Both the position numbers and the translations under genes were made by a program. Positions 9,176 to 18,015 of a DNA stretch of 64,000 bases are shown one piece after another. Position 1 is the stretch's first letter, and each line of letters begins with the position of its first letter. The notes beneath the pieces are model-generated. The model did no database searches. It saw nothing but the letters and a program-made list of their open reading frames with translations, and was not told where the DNA came from. Source of the stretch: Acidocella aminolytica 101 = DSM 11237 (GTDB lineage Bacteria; Pseudomonadota; Alphaproteobacteria; Acetobacterales; Acetobacteraceae); assembly GCF_900129125.1 (NCBI RefSeq), contig NZ_FQVJ01000002.1, positions 62,001 through 126,000 of the forward strand. The letters run 5' to 3'.

Positions 9176-9309
9176 ATAGATAAAGCGTCAGACCGTGGCA
9201 AAAGCCATCGGGATGTTCCGCGCCGCCGCCGGTTTTGAACCTTTGCGGCGTTTCCGGCCACATGGTCCGTGGTTGCGGGTCCCAATCCCCAGCCAGACCC
9301 ATGCCGCCC

Positions 9310-9352
9310 GAGGCGCCGCCCGAAAACCCGGCAGTTCGCGCCTCATCCTTTT
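9310..9352 (+). promoter_or_regulatory. Leader stem-loop upstream of pnp
   Basis: GAGGCGC at 9310-9316 pairs with GCGCCTC at 9338-9344, with an inner GCC/GGC helix, and is followed by ATCCTTTTAG. It ends 36 bases before the pnp ATG. In E. coli the pnp mRNA leader has a stem-loop cut by RNase III for autoregulation; this may be an equivalent, or an attenuator because of the T-rich tail. Only the inverted repeat is directly visible. Confidence 0.35.
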
Positions 9353-9387
9353 AGCCATGCTCCGTTTTGCCGCTTCGGAGTACATGA

Positions 9388-11541
9388 ATGTTCGATAAAT
9401 TTTTCCGCAAAGAGATGGAATGGGGTGGCAAGACCCTGATTCTGGAGACGGGTAAGGTTGCACGCCAAGCTGATGGCGCTGTTGTTGCCTCTTATGGTGA
9501 CACCGTTGTGCTGGCCACTGTGGTTGGCGCCAAGACCGCTAAGCCAGGGCAGGATTTCTTTCCACTGACCGTGAATTACCAGGAGAAGTTCTACGCCGCG
9601 GGTCGTATTCCCGGTGGCTTCTTCAAGCGTGAAGGCCGCCCGACTGAGCGCGAGACTCTGGTTTCTCGTCTGATTGACCGTCCGATCCGACCGCTATTCC
9701 CGGAAGGGTTCCGCAATGAGGTTCAGGTGATCGTGACCGTGCTGAGCCACGATTTGGATAACGACCCAGATGTTGTTGCGATGGTTGCCGCGTCTGCGGC
9801 GCTGACCCTGTCTGGTATTCCGTTCTTCGGCCCTGTGGCTGCAGCGCGCGTTGGCTATATTAACGGCCAGTATGTCCTTAACCCAACCGTGAGCGAGTGC
9901 TCTGACAGTGTGCTAGATCTCGTTGTCGCCGGTACGACTGAAGGCGTGCTGATGGTTGAGTCCGAGGCATCTGAGCTCTCTGAAGAGGTAATGCTGGGAG
10001 CGGTGACTTTTGGTCATGAAAACTTCCAGCCGGTGATCCAGGCGATCATCGAGCTCGCGGAAGTCGCTGCTAAGGAGCCTTGGGACCTGCCGGAGGAAAC
10101 CGAGGAAACCAAGACCCTGAAGGCGCGCGTTGATGCGCTGGCCCGGGAAGCCTTGGCTGAAGCGTATCAGGAAACCCAGAAGCAGGTCCGTTACGAGAAG
10201 CTGGCCGCAGCCAAAAAGGCTGCCTCTGAGAAGCTGATCGAGGAAGGGCTGAATGCTGACGCTGCCAAAGGGCTCTTTAAAGAGCTCGAAGCAAACATCG
10301 TCCGCAACTCCATTTTGGACACTGGCCTACGCATTGATGGCCGCGACACCAAGACCGTGCGCCCCATCCTGGCTGAAGTGGGCGTGCTGCCACGTACCCA
10401 TGGTTCTGCGCTCTTCACCCGTGGTGAAACGCAGGCGTTGGTTGTTGCCACGCTGGGCACTGCTCAGGACGAGCAGGTGGTGGATGCTATAGAGGGTGAG
10501 TTCAAAGAGCATTTTATGCTCCATTATAACTTCCCTCCGTTCTCCGTTGGTGAGACCGGCCGCATGGGCTCCCCAGGCCGCCGTGAAATCGGCCATGGTA
10601 AGCTGGCATGGCGCGCGATTCATCCGCTGCTGCCAACCAAGGAGAGCTTTCCCTACACGCTGCGTGTGGTTTCTGAGATCACCGAGTCCAACGGTTCCTC
10701 CTCGATGGCGACTGTTTGCGGCACCTCGCTGGCTCTGATGGATGCCGGTGTGCCGCTGAAGCAGCCGGTGGCGGGTATCGCCATGGGGCTGATCAAGGAA
10801 GATAAGGGCTTCGCCGTGCTCTCCGATATTCTGGGCGACGAGGATCACCTCGGCGACATGGATTTCAAGGTGGCCGGTACAGAGAATGGTGTGACCTCGC
10901 TACAGATGGACATCAAGATCACCTCCATTACGCCGGAGATCATGAAGATTGCTCTGGAGCAGGCGAAGGGTGGGCGTCTGCATATTCTGGGCGAGATGGC
11001 CAAGGCCATCACCGGTTCGCGCGAGGGCGTTTCGTCCAACGCGCCGAAGATCGTGACCACCTCCGTACCGAAGGAGAAGATCCGCGACGTGATCGGCACT
11101 GGCGGCAAGGTGATCCGCGATATTGTCGAGAAGACCGGCGCCAAGGTGGATATCGGTGATGATGGCACGGTGAAGATTGCCGCCTCCGATGACAAGAAGA
11201 TCCAGGCCGCGCTGGACATGATCAAAGGCATCGTGGCGGAGCCGGAAGTGGGCGTGATCTATACCGGTAAGGTTGTGAAGACCGCTGATTTTGGCGCTTT
11301 CGTCAACTTCCTTGGTGCTAAGGACGGTCTCGTCCACATCTCCGAGCTGGCACAGGGCCGCGTAGCTAAGACCACGGACGTGGTGAAGCAGGGCGACATG
11401 GTGAAGGTGAAGGTCATTGGTTTTGATGATCGCGGCAAGGTGAAGCTTTCTATGCGCGTTGTCGATCAGGAGACTGGTGAGGACATTACCGATAAGGTCG
11501 GTACCAACAAGGGCAAGAAAGAGGCGCAGGCTGAAGCCTGA
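9388..11541 (+). CDS. pnp: Polyribonucleotide nucleotidyltransferase (PNPase)
   Basis: 717 residues, full length. Two RNase PH-like domains (first about 10-225, second about 330-550) flank a helical linker; the second carries the [20 protein letters not shown] and [19 protein letters not shown] active-site stretches. A KH domain with the [11 protein letters not shown] loop and an S1 domain ([20 protein letters not shown]) form the C terminus. The enzyme degrades RNA 3' to 5' using phosphate and works with degradosome partners. The common rpsO-pnp arrangement is absent: gpt lies upstream and rpsO is not in this window. A strong terminator follows. Confidence 0.97.
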   Translation: MFDKFFRKEMEWGGKTLILETGKVARQADGAVVASYGDTVVLATVVGAKTAKPGQDFFPLTVNYQEKFYAAGRIPGGFFKREGRPTERETLVSRLIDRPIRPLFPEGFRNEVQVIVTVLSHDLDNDPDVVAMVAASAALTLSGIPFFGPVAAARVGYINGQYVLNPTVSECSDSVLDLVVAGTTEGVLMVESEASELSEEVMLGAVTFGHENFQPVIQAIIELAEVAAKEPWDLPEETEETKTLKARVDALAREALAEAYQETQKQVRYEKLAAAKKAASEKLIEEGLNADAAKGLFKELEANIVRNSILDTGLRIDGRDTKTVRPILAEVGVLPRTHGSALFTRGETQALVVATLGTAQDEQVVDAIEGEFKEHFMLHYNFPPFSVGETGRMGSPGRREIGHGKLAWRAIHPLLPTKESFPYTLRVVSEITESNGSSSMATVCGTSLALMDAGVPLKQPVAGIAMGLIKEDKGFAVLSDILGDEDHLGDMDFKVAGTENGVTSLQMDIKITSITPEIMKIALEQAKGGRLHILGEMAKAITGSREGVSSNAPKIVTTSVPKEKIRDVIGTGGKVIRDIVEKTGAKVDIGDDGTVKIAASDDKKIQAALDMIKGIVAEPEVGVIYTGKVVKTADFGAFVNFLGAKDGLVHISELAQGRVAKTTDVVKQGDMVKVKVIGFDDRGKVKLSMRVVDQETGEDITDKVGTNKGKKEAQAEA

Positions 11542-11563
11542 TCTTTCAGTTTAGCCAAATTGG

Positions 11564-11589
11564 AAACGGCGCTGTAAGGCGCCGTTTTT
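11564..11589 (+). terminator. Rho-independent terminator of pnp
   Basis: AAACGGCGC, a 6-base loop, then GCGCCGTTT running into a T tract, 22 bases after the pnp stop. Classic intrinsic terminator shape. Confidence 0.85.
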
Positions 11590-11644
11590 GCATCCAAACT
11601 GTTCCATTGCCATATATCAATGAGCCAACAAGGAACATGGTTTG

Positions 11645-12922
11645 ATGGTGATGCAGCAAAGTGGTTGGGCACGCGTAAAAATGATTGCCGCGGCTTCGGC
11701 GGGAAATGCGTTAGAATTTTACGATTTTATTGTTTACGGCTTTTTTGCAAACGCTTTGGCGCAAGCGTTTTTCCCAGGACACGATCAGACAAGCCGTTTG
11801 CTGCTGACCTTTGGCGCGTTTGGTGTTTCGTTTTTTGCCCGGCCGGTTGGTGCGCTGCTTCTTGGCGAGCTCGCTGACACCAAGGGGCGGGCGTTCTGCA
11901 TGATCGTGGCTGTTTGTCTGATGAGTTTTGCCTCGCTGATGATGGCATTGTGGCCTGGCTATAATCAGATTGGTCTGGTGGCACCTCTAGGTATTTTGGT
12001 TGCCAGATTGGTGCAGGGCTTCGCTCTTGGTGGCGAGTTTGGCAGTTCCACGGCTTTGATGATTGAACATTCAGCGGGCCAAGAGGCCCATGCTGCCAGT
12101 TTCCAAGGCGTCAGCCAGAATGTAGCAGGTTTGCTTGCGACGGGTGTTGCTTGGATATTATCCTTCCATACAGAAGGCTGGTTTGGAATTCAGAATTTTC
12201 GCATTGCATTTGGACTTGGAGCTGTCGCAGGTCTGGCTGTTTTGATTCTCCGCAGAAAGCTCGAGGATGCGCCTTCTTTTAAAGAACAGAAAAAAGTATC
12301 GCTGAAGCGGGATCCAGTGCCCTTCGGACCGATTATTATTGCCGCGGGTATGGTGGCAATTGGTACGGTCCAAACTTATCTGGCGCTCTATTTGCCGACC
12401 TATGCGACCAATCAGCTACATATGCAGGCCCATACCGCATTGGCGGATATCTTTTTGCTTTATATGATTTTGATGGCCATTGTCCCATTCAGGCTCCTTT
12501 TTGCCAGGCTATTCGATGCAGGGCAAAACAGTCTTTATATGGTGCTGTCTTGCGTATTGATGGCGGCGCTAAGCTACCCGGCTTTTGCGATTTTGGAGCA
12601 TTGGCCAGGGGGTATTACGTTGTTTTGCCTGCCGGTTCTCTTCAACCTAGTGGCACTGCCTTATATAGCGCCACTGAATGGGTTTATGGGGCTGGTCTTT
12701 CCAATACGCGGAAGGGGAGTTGGTCTTTCAACCGGCTATTCAATTGGTATTGCACTGTTTGGCGGCACGGCGCCCTTCATTTTTACGTGGCTGATTGCTC
12801 TTACGGGTGATCCGCGCAGTCCAGCTTTGTACCTTATTATCGCAACTGTCATTACTCTGGCGGCGATTATTGCCGCTAATAGGGAACTGCGGCGCCAAAA
12901 GACGCCGCAGGCGGAGTTTTAG
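11645..12922 (+). CDS. Major facilitator, metabolite:H+ symporter (citrate/KgtP-like)
   Basis: About 425 residues, 12 predicted membrane segments. The opening AGNALEFYDFIVYGFFA and the loop motifs GELADTKGRAF and VQGFALGGEFGSS are those of the MHS branch (citrate, alpha-ketoglutarate, shikimate and proline/betaine carriers). It would import an organic acid or similar solute with protons across the inner membrane. Start ATG 11645 has an AAGGA box ten bases upstream; an ATG at 11651 is an alternative. Its stop overlaps the stop of the convergent glycosyltransferase (TTAG). Substrate is not predictable here. Confidence 0.88.
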   Translation: MVMQQSGWARVKMIAAASAGNALEFYDFIVYGFFANALAQAFFPGHDQTSRLLLTFGAFGVSFFARPVGALLLGELADTKGRAFCMIVAVCLMSFASLMMALWPGYNQIGLVAPLGILVARLVQGFALGGEFGSSTALMIEHSAGQEAHAASFQGVSQNVAGLLATGVAWILSFHTEGWFGIQNFRIAFGLGAVAGLAVLILRRKLEDAPSFKEQKKVSLKRDPVPFGPIIIAAGMVAIGTVQTYLALYLPTYATNQLHMQAHTALADIFLLYMILMAIVPFRLLFARLFDAGQNSLYMVLSCVLMAALSYPAFAILEHWPGGITLFCLPVLFNLVALPYIAPLNGFMGLVFPIRGRGVGLSTGYSIGIALFGGTAPFIFTWLIALTGDPRSPALYLIIATVITLAAIIAANRELRRQKTPQAEF

Positions 12923-14235
12923 CCCGCTTTTGCCGCCCTTTCAGGCTTGCGTGTAGCCCGGGCGGAAGCGGGTGTGGGCCTCGTCTTGGGCAGCATCTTC
13001 TTGCCGACAATTTCCTCAATGTAAGCGCGGTATCGCTGGATATAGTTGTCCATGCCGAGATTTGCCTCAGCATATGCCCTGGCACCTTTTCTTAGTTTGG
13101 ATGCCAGTTTGGTATCACCGAGAACGCGCAGGACATTCTTCGCCAATTTATTCGAGTCCAAGGTTGGTGTGAGGATGCCGTTTTGCTCGTTCTGGATGAA
13201 CTCAGCGACCGTAACGCTATCAGCGCCAATAATCGGGCAGCCGCAAGCTAAAGATTCACGCAGTGACCAAGACGCGACAAATGGGTAGCTAAGATAAACA
13301 TGCGCATTTGAACGCTTCAAAAGTGTCAAATGGTCATCGTACTTGACCTTGCCCATGAAATGCACGCGGGAAAGATCGATCTTGTTACCGACCTCTTTAA
13401 GCAGAACGTCTTTCCATGAGCCGCCATTAGGAGGTGGAGCACCGTAACTCACCTCATCTCCTCCAACGATGGAAACGAGGAGATCACGCCGTTCTTTCAA
13501 AATTTCCGGCAAGGCGCGCATCAAGGTATGGAACCCGCGATAGGGCTCCAAATTCCGTGAGACGAATGTCAGCAGTTTTTGTCTGGGGCTGACGCTTAAT
13601 GGGCCAACTTTAACGGTCTTTTTATAGAGCGCAGCGTCAGGTGAGCAGATATCAAGATCGACACCCTCTTCGATAATCTTGATTTTTTGCCGGGCCCATT
13701 CTGGATACGTATCATATTGCCAGCGAGTAGGCGTTTGCCCCCATTGCTCAAGGCCGATCGCCAAATGGTTGATCGTATTTTTGCCTCTAACAACCCCGAA
13801 CCGCGATTCTTCCATCGGGAATTCAGGATCAAAATTCACGTCTGAGTTATGAATGCGATAGTAGAATTCAAAATATCCCAAGATTGGAACGCCAGGAAAG
13901 ACATCGCACAAATTCAGCATTTCACCCCAGCCGTGATGTCCGATGATTATGTCTGGCTTAAAGCCAAGCGCCTTGATTTGAAGCGCGCCATTATAACAAG
14001 CCTGAGCGCGCACCGATGCCATTTCGAATTCCCGTGCCGTAGCAACCAGGGCCTGAGGCGGCGGCGGCGGGCGGGAATAAGTAACCTTCCTGACACCCTC
14101 GATATAGTTTTGGTTAGGCTCCGTCATAAAGACGATTTCGTGAGTTCCCGGCCTAGCCGCATTATCGGCCAGGAGGTTTCTCAGCAAATGGATATACTGC
14201 CCAGGAAAGTTCTGGTGAACGAACAGAAAGTTCAC
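12919..14235 (-). CDS. Glycosyltransferase family 4
   Basis: 438 residues. N-terminal Rossmann half starts MNFLFVHQNFPGQY; the donor half has VSRNLEPYRGFHTLMRALP, a GDEVSYG loop and the acidic ESLACGCPIIGAD region in which the retaining GT4 Glu lies. This variant (PGQYIHL, DIIIGHHGWGE, FEFYY) is an actinobacterial/proteobacterial GT4 type often in polysaccharide clusters. The C-terminal about 25 residues are Arg/Lys/Ala/Pro-rich and probably disordered. It is the last gene of the minus-strand secretion/glycosyltransferase cassette, 16 bases after the ChW-like gene. Role: sugar transfer to a glycan or to an exported protein (inference). Confidence 0.88.
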   Translation of the reverse strand: MNFLFVHQNFPGQYIHLLRNLLADNAARPGTHEIVFMTEPNQNYIEGVRKVTYSRPPPPPQALVATAREFEMASVRAQACYNGALQIKALGFKPDIIIGHHGWGEMLNLCDVFPGVPILGYFEFYYRIHNSDVNFDPEFPMEESRFGVVRGKNTINHLAIGLEQWGQTPTRWQYDTYPEWARQKIKIIEEGVDLDICSPDAALYKKTVKVGPLSVSPRQKLLTFVSRNLEPYRGFHTLMRALPEILKERRDLLVSIVGGDEVSYGAPPPNGGSWKDVLLKEVGNKIDLSRVHFMGKVKYDDHLTLLKRSNAHVYLSYPFVASWSLRESLACGCPIIGADSVTVAEFIQNEQNGILTPTLDSNKLAKNVLRVLGDTKLASKLRKGARAYAEANLGMDNYIQRYRAYIEEIVGKKMLPKTRPTPASARATRKPERAAKAG

Positions 14236-14251
14236 GGCTGCCTCTACGCTA

Positions 14252-15046
14252 TTACTTCCTGGACTTACCGGTTTTTCGTCCGCGCGGGGTGAGGGTAACC
14301 TGGAATGCTTCGAGCGGCGCTAAGGTCTCAGCTTCGCAGGTTTCATCGTTACTAACTGGCCCGGATGAGGCACCGCCGACAAAGCTGGCCGAATAGCTAA
14401 TGTCGTATTTCTCCGCTGCCGCACCGCTCAGGCGAATGCGCAGGCCAAGCAAGGGGAGGGCCATGCCGCGTGAACCACAATATTGACCGGCTTCCACCCA
14501 GGGGGATAGCCACCCGCGACCAAGAACAGCCTGGTATGTCAGATCTTCAGCAGCAATGCCTTCGGGGGAGGTAACGGTAAAACCTTCAATCCAGTTCTTG
14601 CTGCCTTTTTCACCAATCCACTCGCCAAACGCTCCTCCGACATCGCCGCGCGTTTGGATGTGCGCCACAATGTTCGCGTTTTTAGCAGAGGAAGGATTGG
14701 AGGTATCGTTTTTGGTCGTCGGCCCGGAGTTTGCGGCGATATTGGGTTCACCCAATAGCTGACGAACCTGGAGCTTAGGCGAGGCGTCCGGCAGGTTAGC
14801 GAGCTGGTAAATGGTTACCAGGACCTGTGAAGGCTGGTTCTTGATGCGGACAAGTACCGCATCCCCTTCCGCATTGAGCCAACCATCCGAACGAAATCCT
14901 GAAATTTCAACATTTTGCCCGCCGATGGGAGGAGGGGAAACACGCACGCCCGGTAAGCCGTTATGCAAAGCAGCGTTGTGGTTCATCTCGTTTACAAAAC
15001 AGAAAAGGCCGGGGGGCAGAGCCATCAGATGGCCGGTAACCTTCAA
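14252..15046 (-). CDS. Protein with ChW-like repeats, 5' end probably frameshifted
   Basis: 264 residues from TTG 15046 (ATG 15025 is the first ATG). No signal peptide. The N-terminal 100 residues are an unassigned beta-rich region. Three imperfect repeats follow at about 126-160, 169-207 and 214-252; the second reads YQAVLGRGWLSPWVEAG, then G..G..LPLLGLRIRL, which resembles the Clostridial hydrophobic-W (ChW) repeat (Y.ahv...GW..wv.dG...Gt.G..l.leai.i.l). The tail is basic. The reading frame continues upstream of the TTG to a TAA at 15098-15100, while a strong AAGGAA plus ATG at 15135 sits one frame away, so this reading probably lacks its true first 30 or so residues. Function unknown; possibly glycan or envelope binding. 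Confidence 0.65.
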   Translation of the reverse strand: MKVTGHLMALPPGLFCFVNEMNHNAALHNGLPGVRVSPPPIGGQNVEISGFRSDGWLNAEGDAVLVRIKNQPSQVLVTIYQLANLPDASPKLQVRQLLGEPNIAANSGPTTKNDTSNPSSAKNANIVAHIQTRGDVGGAFGEWIGEKGSKNWIEGFTVTSPEGIAAEDLTYQAVLGRGWLSPWVEAGQYCGSRGMALPLLGLRIRLSGAAAEKYDISYSASFVGGASSGPVSNDETCEAETLAPLEAFQVTLTPRGRKTGKSRK

Positions 15047-15135
15047 CTCCTGAACCTGGGCGCTTGGTTTCGCCTGTTGGGCGCTGTCTCCGGTGCCTTA
15101 TTGGAGAGAGCGGAGGCGGTTTTAGCAGCGGCCAT
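15047..15135 (-). other. Detached 5' coding segment of the ChW-like gene
   Basis: A good initiation site: AAGGAA six bases before ATG 15135, encoding MAAAKTASALSNK and then running out of frame to a TGA near 15045. A single -1 shift (one missing base) anywhere between about 15097 and 15047 joins it to the downstream frame, giving MAAAKTASALSNK-GTGDSAQQAKPSAQVQELKVTG. Either a recent deletion, a sequencing error or, less likely, programmed frameshifting. Confidence 0.55.
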
Positions 15136-15264
15136 CTTATTTCCTTAGCGGGCGGTTTATCTACCTGTTTGCTCATATTGCAGCAAAAGCAACTGCGCAG
15201 GCAAACCGGAGAACAAGTAACTTAAGTTGCAAAAAGTTGCCAGACCATTTCCGGGGTTCGAGAC

Positions 15265-18000
15265 TTAAAATGTTACGCTTAACAAAGAGTTGTTTATCCG
15301 TTCTGGTGGCAGGCCCAAGGGTAAAATGGCACCACGTCCGGTTGCGCGAACGCGTTCAGCTTGGGCGCCAAGGTCAAATACCACGGTATAAAGCCCCGCT
15401 CGCCAAGCCTCACTAAGAACAAAGCACCACGTTTCCGGCCAAATTGAAGGCAGGAAAATCAAGTCAGGGGCACTTTCACGGATTAATAGTTCAGATTCAT
15501 GAGGCTTATAAAAACCCGTCACTTTGACGCCACATTTTAGAAGTTTAGCGTCATCGGCGCTACTGCCGATAACAATGAAGTCTAACGGAAGTTGCCGCCT
15601 TTGTTGGTCTTGAGCGCACTCAAGTAGGACATCAAAACCTTTAGAATAGCCTATGCCTCCTAATATTCCGATGCGCCGTGGACCAGAGCGAGGCTTGTTT
15701 AAAGTCATGGGGAGCGTATCGTCTTCCCACGGTATTACCTGTGGATGAATTTTAGGAAAGTGACGAGAAAGGCGCCGGGCCATATCGGTTGATGGCACAA
15801 TAATACGGTCTGCTGATGCGAATTCATGTTCTGAACGCGCCAGCAGACGCTTGACCGGGATGCGTTCATGTAGGTCGACCTTGCTTTGCCGGCAGCAGGT
15901 TTCGCATCCTGAGATGTCGGGTTCGCCGCAGTAGCGCCGTGGGGCGTTGCCACTTGGGGGAGCCAGTAGATTTACCCTAGGACAGAAGCTGGCGTAGTCA
16001 TGTCCCACTACGTCCATGGGAACGCCGAGCGCAGAAGCAATGCCGCGTACTGTCTCATGTTGGCCGAGCATGTGGTGGAGTTCCACCTTGGTGGTTTTGA
16101 GTTGCCGTAACAACGTCAGCAATTCTACCATGGCCTCTGGGAGGACAAATGACAAGTTCGGGAAATCGCCAGCTTCCCCAGCAGAGAGCAGAGAAGGCCA
16201 AGGGTATTTAGTACGCGATGGATTAGCAGGAAATTTGGTTGTCAGAATAAGCGGCGTAATTCCTTTAGCGCGGTAGTTCTGAGCAACGCGATCAACTTGC
16301 CTAGCCACACCACCGCCATGAGCATGACTAATCAAAAGTACCGACGAGCGTTTGCCCTGCTGATGGAGCAGCCTGGCTTTGTCCAAGGTTGAGCGGAAGG
16401 GCTTGGCGGGGTCGCTGTCTATATGGGCCATGACCAAATCCTGATAACCCGGAAACAGATTGTTCAAGATCGTCAAATTTCGATGGTTGAGAGCTTTTGT
16501 GGCACTTTTGAAGGAGACGCCGCCTTTATGCGCAACGTAAGCGCCCATGGCTGCCTTATGGTTGTAACCTATATGCCGGGCGCGCAGGCAAAAATCATTC
16601 TCTTCACCATAACCTTGGGCAAAGAGGTCTTTCCGGAAAAGCCCAGTGCGGTCCAAGCAATCATGTCTGATATAAAGGCAGAAACCTACGCCGGTTGGAA
16701 TTTCCACAGCGGCACAGCCATTTGCCTTTTTTGCCAATCTATCCAGAAGATTGGTCTGTGCCTGATCTGGCATTGGGTTGGTTTTGCGTGGATCTGGATA
16801 GCTGCAAATTGTCGCCTCATTTGAGAGAGGTGTTACGGTTCCTGTGGCGGGATCAGCGTAAGCAACCTCACGCATTGTCTGAATCGCGGACTCAGACATC
16901 AAAATATCACTGTTCAAAAGAAGAACATCATGGCCCTTAGCCGCAGAAAGGCCAGTATTTGCAGCGCCGCAAAATCCTTGGTTTTCAGCGTGCTGAAGAA
17001 GTTCGATCTTCTTGGTTTGGGCGAGGCGCTGAAGCCAGTTGCGCAAACTGAGGTCCGGAGAAGCATCTTCTACCACGATAAAACGTGTTTCAGGTGGGGC
17101 GTATTTAAGAACAGATTTGATCGCAGCCTGCGTTTCTTCCTGCCCGCGATAGACAGGCATAACAAGAGCGAGAGGAGCTTTGGGTGGACGCTTTCTAAGT
17201 GAGGGACCTCTTTTTTCAGCAGCAACAGGAATAGTTTGGTATGACCGAGGATCTATGGGCGAGCCCATAAAAGGCTTTCCCTTAACCCCAGAAAGCTTGA
17301 AAGGAGGTGTTAGATCCTTGAGCCTGGTGAAGGGAATGTTGAATTTGTATCGGACAAGGAAAGGTGCTGTCTCGTCCGACGGTAATGGGCTGCCGCATTT
17401 CACCGTTAGGGTCTCGCCGCATTCATCTGTGAGTATCAGGTGTGGTGGATAGTCAGGGCATGCAGTGCGTGCTGCCCAGCCGCGGAGACCAGATTTTTTC
17501 CATTCAACAAGCCCTTCCACCTGCGTCAAGGCCGTTAAGTCTGGGTTTGAACCCAGCAGGCGGCCGCTGCCTTCAGAAACCAAAGTGCAGTCAGCTTCAT
17601 AGCCTTGCCAGCCATCATAGCCCGCAGAGATGGCAATATCGCGAGCAAATCCTGGAAAACTCGGGTCGTCTGGTAAACAGTGGCGCGTCAGGAAAGAGTG
17701 TAGAGCCCGGGCAGCGGAGGCGGCGTCACCGAGCATTTGCGCAGCGATGGCCAGACCAATCCATACAGGCGCGATGTCATACTGTTCGGATAGATGCTGA
17801 AAATTCTCATATGCGGATTGAGCTTTTGGATAGCCGGCGGACAATTCCCTGCGGGCTATATCCAACAAGATGCGCGGATCTTCAGGTGCCAGTCTACGGG
17901 CGCGCTTAAGCCAAAATAGACTGTCGGGACCATCTTCCAGTCCGCGTAAATAGGCTTCAGTTGCTGAACCAATATAGTTGGTGCGATTCGACAATGTCAT
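15265..18000 (-). CDS. Two-domain glycosyltransferase (GT2 plus GT4-like)
   Basis: 911 residues. Residues 1-130 are helical and TPR-like (RRLAPEDPRILLDIARREL); 135-250 is an unassigned beta region. A GT2 domain follows from about 275: MPVYRGQEETQAAI, VVEDASPD, the LLNSDILM acidic site and GYGEENDFCLRARHIGY. From about 560 a second, GT-B-like unit begins (LLISHAHGGGVARQVDRVAQNY), with a Cys cluster (YCGEPDISGCETCC) and a late nucleotide-sugar half (GILGGIGYSKGFDVLLECA, PETWCFVLSEAWRAG). Two transferases in one chain suggest successive sugar additions. It lies 15 bases after the Sel1 gene, so it is co-transcribed with the exporter. The acceptor is unknown. Confidence 0.85.
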   Translation of the reverse strand: MTLSNRTNYIGSATEAYLRGLEDGPDSLFWLKRARRLAPEDPRILLDIARRELSAGYPKAQSAYENFQHLSEQYDIAPVWIGLAIAAQMLGDAASAARALHSFLTRHCLPDDPSFPGFARDIAISAGYDGWQGYEADCTLVSEGSGRLLGSNPDLTALTQVEGLVEWKKSGLRGWAARTACPDYPPHLILTDECGETLTVKCGSPLPSDETAPFLVRYKFNIPFTRLKDLTPPFKLSGVKGKPFMGSPIDPRSYQTIPVAAEKRGPSLRKRPPKAPLALVMPVYRGQEETQAAIKSVLKYAPPETRFIVVEDASPDLSLRNWLQRLAQTKKIELLQHAENQGFCGAANTGLSAAKGHDVLLLNSDILMSESAIQTMREVAYADPATGTVTPLSNEATICSYPDPRKTNPMPDQAQTNLLDRLAKKANGCAAVEIPTGVGFCLYIRHDCLDRTGLFRKDLFAQGYGEENDFCLRARHIGYNHKAAMGAYVAHKGGVSFKSATKALNHRNLTILNNLFPGYQDLVMAHIDSDPAKPFRSTLDKARLLHQQGKRSSVLLISHAHGGGVARQVDRVAQNYRAKGITPLILTTKFPANPSRTKYPWPSLLSAGEAGDFPNLSFVLPEAMVELLTLLRQLKTTKVELHHMLGQHETVRGIASALGVPMDVVGHDYASFCPRVNLLAPPSGNAPRRYCGEPDISGCETCCRQSKVDLHERIPVKRLLARSEHEFASADRIIVPSTDMARRLSRHFPKIHPQVIPWEDDTLPMTLNKPRSGPRRIGILGGIGYSKGFDVLLECAQDQQRRQLPLDFIVIGSSADDAKLLKCGVKVTGFYKPHESELLIRESAPDLIFLPSIWPETWCFVLSEAWRAGLYTVVFDLGAQAERVRATGRGAILPLGLPPERINNSLLSVTF

Positions 18001-18015
18001 AAGGCCGAGTTGGCC

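Noticed and set aside
9188-9463. Short minus-strand reading across the pnp start
   Set aside because: No convincing ribosome site, Arg/Pro-rich, overlaps the pnp leader.
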